Source: Streptomyces sp. NRRL S-455 (GTDB lineage Bacteria; Actinomycetota; Actinomycetes; Streptomycetales; Streptomycetaceae). Taken from it: 64,000 bases of DNA. The notes under the pieces were generated by a model. That model did no database searches and was not told the origin of the DNA. It saw only the letters and a list, made by a program, of their open reading frames with translations. A program made the position numbers and the translations under genes. Shown here one piece after another: positions 1-6,711 of this stretch. The number at the start of each line of letters is the position of its first letter. Position 1 is the first letter of the stretch. The DNA is taken from positions 75,198-139,197 of the forward strand of contig NZ_JOCT01000023.1 in assembly GCF_000717875.1 (NCBI RefSeq). The letters run 5' to 3'.

Positions 1-72
1 CCGTTGGAGTTCGCTGAGGCTACCTACCCGCCGCATCGTTGGGCGTTCGAGCAGGGCTACCCCCTCACCTGA
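1..72 (+). CDS. 3' end of an unidentified gene
   Basis: Frame 1 is open from the window edge to TGA at 70-72 and encodes the last 23 residues of a protein, ending in GYPLT. It has plausible coding composition and ends inside a hairpin, as a real gene end would. Too little is present to name a family. Its position just upstream of AICE genes suggests an element-borne gene. Confidence 0.45.
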   Translation, partial: PLEFAEATYPPHRWAFEQGYPLT

Positions 73-77
73 GGGGG
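60..77 (+). terminator. hairpin at the end of the first partial gene
   Basis: CCCCCTC, a four-base loop ACCT, then GAGGGGG form a 7-bp perfect stem overlapping the TGA at 70-72. No T run follows, which is common in Streptomyces. It probably separates the upstream gene from the promoter region at 96-146. Confidence 0.45.
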
Positions 78-95
78 CCAGTTGCGCCGAATCGC

Positions 96-146
96 TTGCG
101 TGCTCAAGTGGCTAATGCCACTATCCAGAAAGTGGCTAAGGCCACT
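96..146 (+). promoter_or_regulatory. promoter with two 16-bp operator-like palindromes
   Basis: Two palindromes, AGTGGC-TAAT-GCCACT (107-122) and AGTGGC-TAAG-GCCACT (131-146), have identical 6-bp arms and lie exactly 24 bp apart. A possible promoter, TTGCGT (96-101), 17 bp, CACTAT (119-124), overlaps the first copy. A strong Shine-Dalgarno sequence (151-159) follows at once. The arrangement suggests a dimeric repressor covering -10 and start site. The regulator is not known. Confidence 0.55.
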
Positions 147-165
147 TACTGGGAGGAGGCGCGGT

Positions 166-338
166 GTGACGAGTCAGCGGCCGGATCAGGGCACGCACTT
201 ACCTTGCCGGGTTGCCGGGGGCGCGGTTGGAAGCGCGTCGACTCGCGGACGACCCTGGCGCTTGCCGCCGCTGCCGACCGCGCCCGCGCCACATCGAAGC
301 GGCGCTGCCTCGACTGCGACGGCAGCGGCAGGAAGTGA
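166..338 (+). pseudogene. frameshifted small zinc-motif protein (DnaJ-type CxxCxGxG)
   Basis: A very strong ribosome binding site GGGAGGAGG (151-159) precedes GTG at 166. The frame begins VTSQRPDQGTHLPCR and then loses sense. Adding one G to the GGG run at 209-211 moves it to the frame ending at TGA 336-338 and gives CRGCRGRGW followed later by CLDCDGSGRK. These are two CxxCxGxG zinc motifs in a protein of about 57 residues. Small actinobacterial proteins with such paired motifs are common beside AICE regulators. The gene is therefore either disrupted by a 1-nt deletion or the sequence has a homopolymer error here. Function is unknown. Confidence 0.6.
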
Positions 339-345
339 GCACCCG

Positions 346-786
346 ATGGCCTACATGATCGACCGCTACCCGTCAGAGGAATCACCGCGTCTCGGTGCGA
401 TGACCTTGCACCCCGTCGCTGAGTCTGTGCCGCGGGCTCGGCGCTGGTTCCGCAAGTTCATCGCCCCGTACAACCCAGCCTGCGCCGTCGACGACTGCGT
501 GCTGATGATCTCGGAGCTAGTCACCAACGCCATCGCTTACGGCCGGTTGGACGAACCCTGGCTCGTACGGGTTGAGTGGTTCCGTGAGGGGACCTCGCTC
601 CGGGTCGACGTGCACAACCCCGGCTTTCCGGCGAACGTGCGACTGAGGCATCCCGACGCCAACGACTCCCACGGGCGCGGACTGCTCCTGGTCGACTCGC
701 TGGCCGAGTCGTGGCACGCCGCACCGAGCCGCTTCGGCGGAACCGTCGTCTCCTTCCTGGTGGCCGATGCCTGGCCCGGAAGGTAA
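346..786 (+). CDS. ATP-binding protein, HATPase_c / RsbW-like anti-sigma family
   Basis: 146 residues. It shows the GHKL-type N box LMISELVTNAIAYG (about residues 48-61) and a G1-like SHGRGLLLVDSLAESW segment (about 108-123), as in small stand-alone HATPase domains of the RsbW/SpoIIAB type that are abundant in Streptomyces. Such proteins bind ATP and usually sequester or phosphorylate a partner; no partner is encoded next to it. ATG 346 is chosen because GGAAG (331-335) sits at a suitable distance and homology starts there. The same frame is open back to 166, but that stretch is better explained by the preceding frameshifted gene. It probably has a regulatory role in the element. Confidence 0.75.
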   Translation: MAYMIDRYPSEESPRLGAMTLHPVAESVPRARRWFRKFIAPYNPACAVDDCVLMISELVTNAIAYGRLDEPWLVRVEWFREGTSLRVDVHNPGFPANVRLRHPDANDSHGRGLLLVDSLAESWHAAPSRFGGTVVSFLVADAWPGR

Positions 787-872
787 GAGTTCGCTCCGCT
801 TCTATTTCGATAATCGAAGATTCGCTAGTCTGGTTGACCAGCTGACTTGGCCAATCTCGACAGGCGGCGTTC

Positions 873-1601
873 ATGGCGTATGAAGTGGAGCCACCGAAGT
901 ACGTGCGCCTCGCGCAGACGATCCAGCGTCGCATCGAGGACGGCACGTACCCGCCTGGCACTCGGGTGCCCAGCGAGAACCAGTTGGTGCAGTCCTTCGG
1001 GATGTCCCGCCCCACCGTCGTGCGGGCGCTGGAACTGCTGAAGCGTGATGGCTGGCTGGAGTCCCGACAGGGATTCGGCACGATCGTGCGAGGCCGCCCG
1101 GCTGTCGTCGAGCAGAAGGACCGCCGGGGGAGTGAGACGCTCACACGCGATGAGTCGCAAGCGGCGGGCCGGTTGGTCGAAGTCGGTTACGTCCCTGTTC
1201 CGGCGCGAGTCGCATCCGTCCTCGGGCTGCCCAAGCGGGCCAAGATTCTCATGCGCCGGTTCCTGGCGGAGGAGGATGGCGAACCGGTGGAGCTGGTGTC
1301 GTCCTACTTCCCCGCCGGCCTGGTCGAAGGTACGGAACTGGAGAGCGCCGACGTGCTGGTAGGGGGCACCCGCGCACACCTGGAGACGCGCAAGAAGGTC
1401 CGCTTCGACCATGTGACGGAACGGGTTTCGGCACGTCTGCCGGAGCCCTCCGAAGCGGAGCTTCTGGATCTCCCTGAGGGGGTTCCGGTCCTCAGTGTCC
1501 TGGTCGTCGCGTGTGACGCTTCCGGGCAGGCGCTGCAAGTCTCCGACGTGCTGCTTCCCGCCGACCGGCAGGAACTGGAAGACACCTACCGTCTGAACTG
1601 A
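873..1601 (+). CDS. GntR-family repressor with UTRA domain (KorSA-like)
   Basis: 242 residues. The N-terminal winged helix-turn-helix (about 8-72) contains YPPGTRVPSENQLVQSFGMS and TVVRALELLKRDGWLESRQGFGT, the GntR signature. The C-terminal part (about 95-240) has the UTRA fold pattern with MRRFLAEEDGEPVELVSSYFP. In pSAM2-type elements a protein of this class (KorSA) represses the activator gene pra and so holds replication and transfer off; that role is inferred here from position. The intergenic DNA downstream (1645-1696) carries two near-identical GntR-like operators over a promoter. An ACTTGG half-site also lies just upstream of this gene (about 844-849), so autoregulation is possible. 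Confidence 0.88.
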   Translation: MAYEVEPPKYVRLAQTIQRRIEDGTYPPGTRVPSENQLVQSFGMSRPTVVRALELLKRDGWLESRQGFGTIVRGRPAVVEQKDRRGSETLTRDESQAAGRLVEVGYVPVPARVASVLGLPKRAKILMRRFLAEEDGEPVELVSSYFPAGLVEGTELESADVLVGGTRAHLETRKKVRFDHVTERVSARLPEPSEAELLDLPEGVPVLSVLVVACDASGQALQVSDVLLPADRQELEDTYRLN

Positions 1602-1644
1602 GCCCGATGGGCGGCCCGTTCGCCGCCGCTCCATCTCGATTCGC

Positions 1645-1696
1645 ACTTGACAAGTCAACTTGGCATCTCTAGCTTCGAACTTGCTAAGTCAACTTG
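1645..1696 (+). promoter_or_regulatory. promoter overlapped by a pair of GntR-type operators
   Basis: A consensus -35 TTGACA (1647-1652), a 17-bp spacer and -10 TAGCTT (1670-1675) drive the gene at 1734. Overlapping the -35 and following the -10 are two 18-bp repeats that differ at two bases: ACTTGACAAGTCAACTTG (1645-1662) and ACTTGCTAAGTCAACTTG (1679-1696), 34 bp apart. Each contains ACTTG/CAAGT dyads of the type GntR regulators bind. Binding would block the promoter; the adjacent repressor gene at 873 is the natural candidate. Confidence 0.75.
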
Positions 1697-1733
1697 TCAG
1701 GTGGCGAGTTGATCGACTCAAGAGGAGAAATCT

Positions 1734-2084
1734 GTGCGTGTGATCCGTATTGATGCCTCGGCCGCCACGATCCTGCTCACCGAAGCGCCGGCGCCGAAGG
1801 TGCGCGACCGGCAGACCGGTGAGATCGCCAAGGACGCCGTGAGTGGTGAGGCGCTGATGACGGTCGGCGTCGTCTACATCGACGAGGGTGAGTCGTCGCT
1901 TATCCAGGTGACCGTTCCTGAGAGCGGTGTGACGGACGGACTGACCGTGGGGGCCCCGGTAGCGCTGCCGGGGCTCATCGCCCGGCCGTGGGAGAGCGTG
2001 TTCAACGGGCAGCAGCGGCATGGCATCGCCTACCGGGCGACCGCCGTTGCTCCCGGCGCCCTCCCGATGGAGCAGGCGGGCTGA
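1734..2084 (+). CDS. conserved AICE protein, possibly Pra-like activator position
   Basis: 116 residues from GTG 1734, with AGGAGA at 1724-1729. It is the first gene after the repressor-controlled promoter and ends 5 bp before the translocase gene. The protein is mostly beta-rich in appearance, with conserved-looking segments KVRDRQTGEIAKDAVSG and PWESVFNGQQRHGIAYRA; no catalytic motif is visible. In pSAM2 the gene in the corresponding repressor-controlled position is pra, an activator of replication and excision. I could not establish that this is a pra homologue from sequence alone. Confidence 0.6.
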   Translation: MRVIRIDASAATILLTEAPAPKVRDRQTGEIAKDAVSGEALMTVGVVYIDEGESSLIQVTVPESGVTDGLTVGAPVALPGLIARPWESVFNGQQRHGIAYRATAVAPGALPMEQAG

Positions 2085-2089
2085 TCGTC

Positions 2090-3463
2090 GTGACAGACCT
2101 GGTGACGTGGGCCGAGCTGGGCGGGGCGCTCGCTGCTTTAGGCGGCGCGGCCTACGCCCGGCATGCCCATCCCGCGGCGTACTGGTCCACGGTTCGGCTG
2201 CCCCTTTCGGTGGCCCGGCTGCTGGCCTCGTACACGTCCACGATGGACGCGTGTGGCCTGACAGTCGAGCCGCCCCGGTGGCGGGCCCTGGCCGTCAAGG
2301 CCACGACTCGCCGTGAGGTCCGGCCGGTGCCTCCTCGCCGAGGCATGATCCGGCCCACCTCGACCGGTCTGCGGCTTCGACTGCGACTTGCTCCGGGCCA
2401 GGAACCAGCGGACGTGGCGGCCTCGGCCGAACGGCTCCGGCACGCCTGGGGCGTTCACGCCGTGTACGTGCGGGACGTCAAGCCCGGTGTCGTGGAACTG
2501 CGGCTCGTCGGCTTCGACGTCCTGCGGAAGGTGCGGATGCCTCGCCGGACTGAGGCTGGTCCGCTCCGCGTGCCGGTGGCTCTGCGGGAGGACGCAACCG
2601 CCTTCGTACGGGACTACCGGGCCGTACCCCACGAACTCGTGCTCGGCGCCACGCTGTCCGGCAAGTCCATGTTCCTGCGGAACCTGCTCGCCGGCCTGGC
2701 CGCCCAGCCGGTCGTCCTGGTCGGGATCGACTGCAAGCGCGGTGTGGAGCTGGCGCCGTTCGCTCCTCGGCTCTCGGCGCTGGCGACCGACCCGGAGCAG
2801 GCGTCCGATCTGCTGCCCGCGCTCGTCAAGGAAATGGAGGACCGATACGACCTGATCAAAGCACGGCAGGGCATCGCGCCCGGCACCCCGGATGAGCTGA
2901 TCACCTCGGACGTCTGGGGCCTGCCGGAGGACGAACGCCCGGCTCCCATCGTGCTGTTCGTCGACGAAGTGGCAGAACTCTTCCTCGTCGCCACAAGGAA
3001 GGAGGAGGAGCGACGAGACGAGATGGTCACCCAGCTCATCCGGCTCGCTCAGCTCGGCCGCGCGGCCGGCATCTATCTGGAGATCTGCGGGCAGCGCTTC
3101 GGGGCCGAACTGGGCAAGGGAGCGACCATGCTCCGGGCTCAGCTCACCGGCCGTGTCTGCCATCGGGTGAACGACGAAGCGTCCGCAAAGATGGCGCTCG
3201 GTGACATCGCCCCCGAGGCTGTTATGGCCTCCTGCGCCATAGCGGCCGAGTTGCCCGGCCTCGCCGTCGTCGGCGACACGTCCGGCGGCTGGTCCCGCAT
3301 CCGCACCCCTCACCTGTCCCTCGCCGACGCTGCGGCCACTTGCCGCGAGACGGCGCACCTCGCCCCAGACGTTCCGGCGCTCGCGCCGTTCCGGCCTCAC
3401 GTTCCACCCATGCCGGTGAAGGAGTCCGGCCCCCTGGCCACTCCTCGGCCCATCACCGAGTAG
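2090..3463 (+). CDS. FtsK/SpoIIIE-type conjugative DNA translocase (TraSA/TraB class)
   Basis: About 457 residues from GTG 2090, six bases after the previous stop. It has a Walker A motif GATLSGKS (about 186-193), a Walker B segment PIVLFVDEVAEL (about 285-296) and the FtsK-type stretch LIRLAQLGRAAGIYLEICGQ after it. The N-terminal part contains a weakly hydrophobic stretch that may associate with the membrane. In Streptomyces elements a single protein of this class moves double-stranded DNA between hyphae, unlike relaxase-based conjugation. The gene is longer upstream in the same frame, but the spacing to the previous stop favours 2090. Confidence 0.88.
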   Translation: MTDLVTWAELGGALAALGGAAYARHAHPAAYWSTVRLPLSVARLLASYTSTMDACGLTVEPPRWRALAVKATTRREVRPVPPRRGMIRPTSTGLRLRLRLAPGQEPADVAASAERLRHAWGVHAVYVRDVKPGVVELRLVGFDVLRKVRMPRRTEAGPLRVPVALREDATAFVRDYRAVPHELVLGATLSGKSMFLRNLLAGLAAQPVVLVGIDCKRGVELAPFAPRLSALATDPEQASDLLPALVKEMEDRYDLIKARQGIAPGTPDELITSDVWGLPEDERPAPIVLFVDEVAELFLVATRKEEERRDEMVTQLIRLAQLGRAAGIYLEICGQRFGAELGKGATMLRAQLTGRVCHRVNDEASAKMALGDIAPEAVMASCAIAAELPGLAVVGDTSGGWSRIRTPHLSLADAAATCRETAHLAPDVPALAPFRPHVPPMPVKESGPLATPRPITE

Positions 3464-3544
3464 CCAACCCCGCTCCGACCGTCGGCGCGGCCGTCCCGCG
3501 CCAAGTCCCTACCCCACCCATGCCCGGAACTGGAAGGAGTGGCC

Positions 3545-4201
3545 GTGCGTGCCTTGCCCGTCCGTGTGGACGCCGTGCTCGTTCAAGCGGTGATCGCCGC
3601 CGCGCTGTCCTTCGCTCACCTGCATGACCTGGCGCTCGCTGCCGGACAGGACGGCTGGAAGGCGTGGGCCTATCCGGTCTCCGTCGACCTGCTGTTGGTG
3701 GCGGCCTGGCGTCGCCTGCGCTCCGGTGAGGCGAAAACCGCCGGGTGGTGCTGGTTCCTCGTCGCACTGACGGCATCCCTCGGCGCCAACGTCGCCACCG
3801 CCGGACTGCTCGACCTGGAGGACGTACCGGCCTGGCTCCGCATCCTCGTCGCCGGATGGCCCGCGGTCGCCTTCCTCGGCGGCACGCTGCTCGCTCACGG
3901 AGCAATGAATCCCAGCGCGGATCCGGCGACGGCACCAGAACCACCTTCGACGGCACAGGCGCCGGAACCGACCGCCACAGACGTCGAGCCGCCCACGGTT
4001 GCGCCCGAGCTACCGGCCGCTGCACCAGATTCGGCTTCACCGCCTCCGTCCCCGGTACCGCCCGCGCTCGTCACTCTCGCCCGGAAGGTCGCCGACGAAC
4101 ACCGCGCCCGGACCGGAACCGACATCGACACCTCGACCCTTCGCGCCCGGCTCGGTGTCCCGATGCCGCTCGCCGAAGCCATCACCACCCAACTCACCTG
4201 A
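3545..4201 (+). CDS. DUF2637 membrane protein (SpdB-like spread protein)
   Basis: 218 residues from GTG 3545; GGAAGGAG at 3532-3539 gives proper spacing, whereas GTG 3539 would overlap that site. The N-terminal 125 residues hold about four hydrophobic segments, including AVIAAALSFAHLHDLALAAG and WAYPVSVDLLLVAAW, the pattern of DUF2637 proteins. A Pro/Ala/Thr-rich linker follows and then a short C-terminal part (LVTLARKVADEHRARTG) resembling a small helical DNA-binding tail. Proteins of this type accompany Tra in AICEs and help plasmid spread through the mycelium; that role is inferred from context. Confidence 0.75.
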   Translation: MRALPVRVDAVLVQAVIAAALSFAHLHDLALAAGQDGWKAWAYPVSVDLLLVAAWRRLRSGEAKTAGWCWFLVALTASLGANVATAGLLDLEDVPAWLRILVAGWPAVAFLGGTLLAHGAMNPSADPATAPEPPSTAQAPEPTATDVEPPTVAPELPAAAPDSASPPPSPVPPALVTLARKVADEHRARTGTDIDTSTLRARLGVPMPLAEAITTQLT

Positions 4202-4219
4202 TCCGGAGGACTTTCCCCC

Positions 4220-4411
4220 TTGCGCCCGTCCACGCTCCGCGCGCTGAAGCGCGCCGCCGAGCTGACTCGACAGAACCGCCTGACCGAAGCCGTGCTGATC
4301 GCCGAGCCGGTGATCCTCGCCGCCGACAGCTACGAGGGCGACGAGATCTTGCGCTGGCTGGCCGACCACGTCACCGACTTCACCGGCGAGTCCTACAAGG
4401 AGATGCCCTGA
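4220..4411 (+). CDS. small AICE protein of unknown function
   Basis: 63 residues from TTG 4220, preceded by GGAGGA (4204-4209). The sequence is mostly helical and charged (RALKRAAELTRQNRLTEAVLIAEPVI) with no membrane segment or metal motif. Its stop overlaps the ATG of the next gene by one base, which shows translational coupling. Small proteins of this size occur between the DUF2637 gene and the transfer genes in many AICEs. I do not recognise a function. Confidence 0.6.
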   Translation: MRPSTLRALKRAAELTRQNRLTEAVLIAEPVILAADSYEGDEILRWLADHVTDFTGESYKEMP

Positions 4412-4602
4412 TGCCCGCCAACCGCCGTTTCCGCCGCGTCGTCCGCATCGGCCCCGTCCAGGTTGCCACGTACTACGACGGCCGGGGCCGCGAGAAGCAC
4501 ACCGCCGCCTGCACGGCTCCGCGCTGCGGCTTCGCCACCGACTACGACAGCCGCGCCGCCGCCGAGCTGGCCGCGCGCACCCACCGCTGCCGCGTCCGCT
4601 GA
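4411..4602 (+). CDS. small mobile-element transfer protein
   Basis: 63 residues from ATG 4411, overlapping the previous stop (TGATG). A basic N terminus (MPANRRFRRVVRIGPVQVATYY) is followed by CTAPRCGFATDYDSRAAAELAARTHRC, a C-x4-C...H-x-C arrangement that may bind zinc. Proteins like this are usually annotated as mobile element transfer protein in Streptomyces AICEs. Direct role is not established. Confidence 0.68.
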   Translation: MPANRRFRRVVRIGPVQVATYYDGRGREKHTAACTAPRCGFATDYDSRAAAELAARTHRCRVR

Positions 4603-4611
4603 GGAGCTCCC

Positions 4612-4806
4612 GTGACCGTCTCGCTGCCGCTCGTCTTCGTCCTGGGCGTCATTGCCTGGGCCGCGATCAAGTTCCTCGGCATCCGCCTCTGGGTCGCCGT
4701 AGTGATCGCCCTGTTCGGCTTCTGGCTCTCGCACACCATCCTCGCCCCGGCCATCGAGTCCGGCACCCGCTCCGGGGTCGACGTCGTCAACGGCACCCAC
4801 GAATGA
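4612..4806 (+). CDS. small membrane protein (SpdA-like)
   Basis: 64 residues from GTG 4612, with GAGGAG at 4601-4606. Two hydrophobic helices (about 5-22 and 25-45) make up most of the protein. It lies in the tightly packed transfer/spread run, so a role in intramycelial spread is likely by position. Its stop overlaps an ATG at 4803, but that is probably not the start of the next gene. Confidence 0.6.
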   Translation: MTVSLPLVFVLGVIAWAAIKFLGIRLWVAVVIALFGFWLSHTILAPAIESGTRSGVDVVNGTHE

Positions 4807-4832
4807 CACCCCGACCGACAAGGAGTCCCGCG

Positions 4833-5090
4833 ATGTTCCGCCCCAAGCTGCCCGACACCCCGCACATCCCGAGCATCACCACCCACATCCCGCAGGATCA
4901 CGCCCCGGCTCCTTCCGCCGGCCGCTCGGTCGCCCCGTTCGTGGGGGTCGGCGCCGGTGCGGTGGCCGCCGTGGTCGTCGTCGGCGTTGTCCTCACCGCG
5001 CTCCTGGCGGCGGTCGCCGTCTCGGCCGTGTCCGTGGCCATCGCCGCCGTGGTCCTGCGCTCTCTCGTCACCGGCGCCAACAGGCGCTGA
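4833..5090 (+). CDS. SpdD-like membrane protein
   Basis: 85 residues from ATG 4833, preceded by AAGGAG (4820-4825). ATG 4803 is in frame but has no comparable site. The N-terminal 40 residues are Pro/His-rich, then a long Ala/Val-rich hydrophobic segment (about 44-78) is followed by a short basic end. This build is typical of SpdD-type spread proteins of Streptomyces plasmids and AICEs. Confidence 0.65.
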   Translation: MFRPKLPDTPHIPSITTHIPQDHAPAPSAGRSVAPFVGVGAGAVAAVVVVGVVLTALLAAVAVSAVSVAIAAVVLRSLVTGANRR

Positions 5091-5221
5091 CCGGCCGCCG
5101 GGGCGGCAACAAGCCGCCAAGCATCCCGCCGCCCCGGGGCCGTCCCTCCCAACCGCCGAAACAGCCGAAAGGAAGACCCATCATCACCCGGCAGACTCCG
5201 CCCCCGCTGGCGGAACTCTCC

Positions 5222-6541
5222 ATGCTGGCCTCCCTCGGCACCATGCCCGAGCTGGCCCGCCAACTCTCCGGCCTGGGCGGCTGCACCAACCCCGTGCGCC
5301 TCGACGGCCACCGCACCGAGTACGCCGTCGACCGGACGACCGGAGAGATCGGGCGCGTCCTCCACCACCTCGACTCGTCCTCCCTGCCCGCCGGAAGTCT
5401 CCTCGTCCGCTGCAACAACCGCCGCGCCACCCGCTGCGCGGCCTGCGCGGAGGTCTACCGCCGAGACACCTTCCACCTGATCACCGCCGGACTCCGCGGC
5501 GGCAAGGGCACCGCCGCACAGGTCGGCACACACCCACGCGTCTTCGCCACCCTCACCGCACCGAGCTTCGGTCCGGTCCACAACCGCCCCTCCAACGGGC
5601 GGCCCTGCCGCTGCGGTAACCGGTACGACGACACAGACCCGACCCTCGGTACGCCCGTCGACCCGGACACGTACGACTACGAAACGGCTGTCCTCTGGAA
5701 CGCCCACGCCGGAGCCCTCTGGCGGCGCTTTTCGATCTACCTGCGCCGTGAGATCGCCAAGCGCGCCGGACTCACCCAGCGCGCGTTTCGGCATCACGCA
5801 CGCCTCTCCTTCGCCAAGGTCGCCGAGTACCAGAAGCGGGGCGCCGTCCACTTCCACGCGGTCATCCGCCTCGACGGCCCGGAGGGCGGCGACACGGCTC
5901 CTCCGGCCTGGGCGTCCGCTGAGCTGCTGACCGACGCCATCCAGGCCGCCGTCACCGCCACCCGAGTCAACGGACCGGACGTCGACGGCCGCACCCACAC
6001 CTTCACCTTCGGCCGCCAACTCGACGTGCGCACCATCCGCTCTGCCGACTTCGACGGCGGCCAGGAGCTGACCGAACGGGCCGTCGCCGCGTACATCGCC
6101 AAGTACGCCACCAAAGGCGCCGAGACAGCGACCGGCACCCTGGACCGGCCGATCCGCTTCCTCGCAGAACTGGCACAGGCCCGGATCACCGACCACGCCC
6201 GCCGCATGATCCGGACGGCCTGGACCCTCGGCGCCCGCAAGCACCTCGAACACCTCCGCCTGCGCGCCTGGGCCCACATGCTCGGCTTCCGCGGCCACTT
6301 CTCCACCAAGTCCCGCCGCTACTCCACCACCCTCGGCGCCCTCCGCGACGCCCGCGCCGAATGGCGCCGCGCCCAAGCCGACACGGTCGCTCCCCAGGAC
6401 GGCGAAACCACGCTCGTCCTCGCCCACTGGGTCTTCGCCGGAACGGGCCTCAGCACCGGTGAAGCCTGGCTGGCCGCATCCCTCGAACCCGCCCCCGGAA
6501 CGGAAGGAGAACCGACATGGACGCCCGTCGTGACGAGCTGA
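5222..6541 (+). CDS. replication initiator (RepSA-like)
   Basis: 439 residues from the first ATG at 5222. A Cys-rich segment near the N terminus (CNNRRATRCAACAEVYRRD) and the HFHAVIRLDG motif (about 209-218) match rolling-circle-type initiators of AICEs (RepSA class), which nick one strand at the origin. Two HxH-type histidines are visible. No good ribosome site precedes ATG 5222, but AAAGGAAG (5168-5175) lies just before in-frame ATC codons at 5180 and 5183, so translation may begin there and add about 13 residues. The end overlaps the excisionase gene by 25 bp, which suggests coupling of replication and excision. Confidence 0.8.
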   Translation: MLASLGTMPELARQLSGLGGCTNPVRLDGHRTEYAVDRTTGEIGRVLHHLDSSSLPAGSLLVRCNNRRATRCAACAEVYRRDTFHLITAGLRGGKGTAAQVGTHPRVFATLTAPSFGPVHNRPSNGRPCRCGNRYDDTDPTLGTPVDPDTYDYETAVLWNAHAGALWRRFSIYLRREIAKRAGLTQRAFRHHARLSFAKVAEYQKRGAVHFHAVIRLDGPEGGDTAPPAWASAELLTDAIQAAVTATRVNGPDVDGRTHTFTFGRQLDVRTIRSADFDGGQELTERAVAAYIAKYATKGAETATGTLDRPIRFLAELAQARITDHARRMIRTAWTLGARKHLEHLRLRAWAHMLGFRGHFSTKSRRYSTTLGALRDARAEWRRAQADTVAPQDGETTLVLAHWVFAGTGLSTGEAWLAASLEPAPGTEGEPTWTPVVTS

Positions 6542-6711
6542 TGACCGTTCGCCAAGTCCTGGATGAGCTGGGCGGTGTCTCCCGTCGGACGTTCTACCGC
6601 TGGCGAGAACTGGGGTACGGGCCAGCCGCATTCAAGCTGCCCAACGGAGAGCTGCGGGTTTGGCGGAGTGACTTCAACACATGGCTGCGACAGCTGGAGG
6701 AGGCGGCGTGA
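6517..6711 (+). CDS. xis: excisionase, helix-turn-helix (MerR/Xis-like)
   Basis: 64 residues from ATG 6517, with GGAAGGAG at 6500-6507. The protein is a single small winged helix: LMTVRQVLDELGGVSRRTFYRWRELGYGPAAFKLP, followed by LRVWRSDFNTWLRQLEE. This is the usual recombination directionality factor of AICEs, which bends the attachment site so the integrase can excise the element. It begins within the rep gene and its stop overlaps the integrase start (GTGA). Confidence 0.85.
   Translation: MDARRDELMTVRQVLDELGGVSRRTFYRWRELGYGPAAFKLPNGELRVWRSDFNTWLRQLEEAA

Noticed and set aside
82..345. N-terminal extension of the ATP-binding protein from position 82 or 166
   Set aside because: The extension is Arg/Pro-rich without similarity, and the stretch is better read as a separate frameshifted zinc-motif gene; ATG 346 has its own ribosome site.
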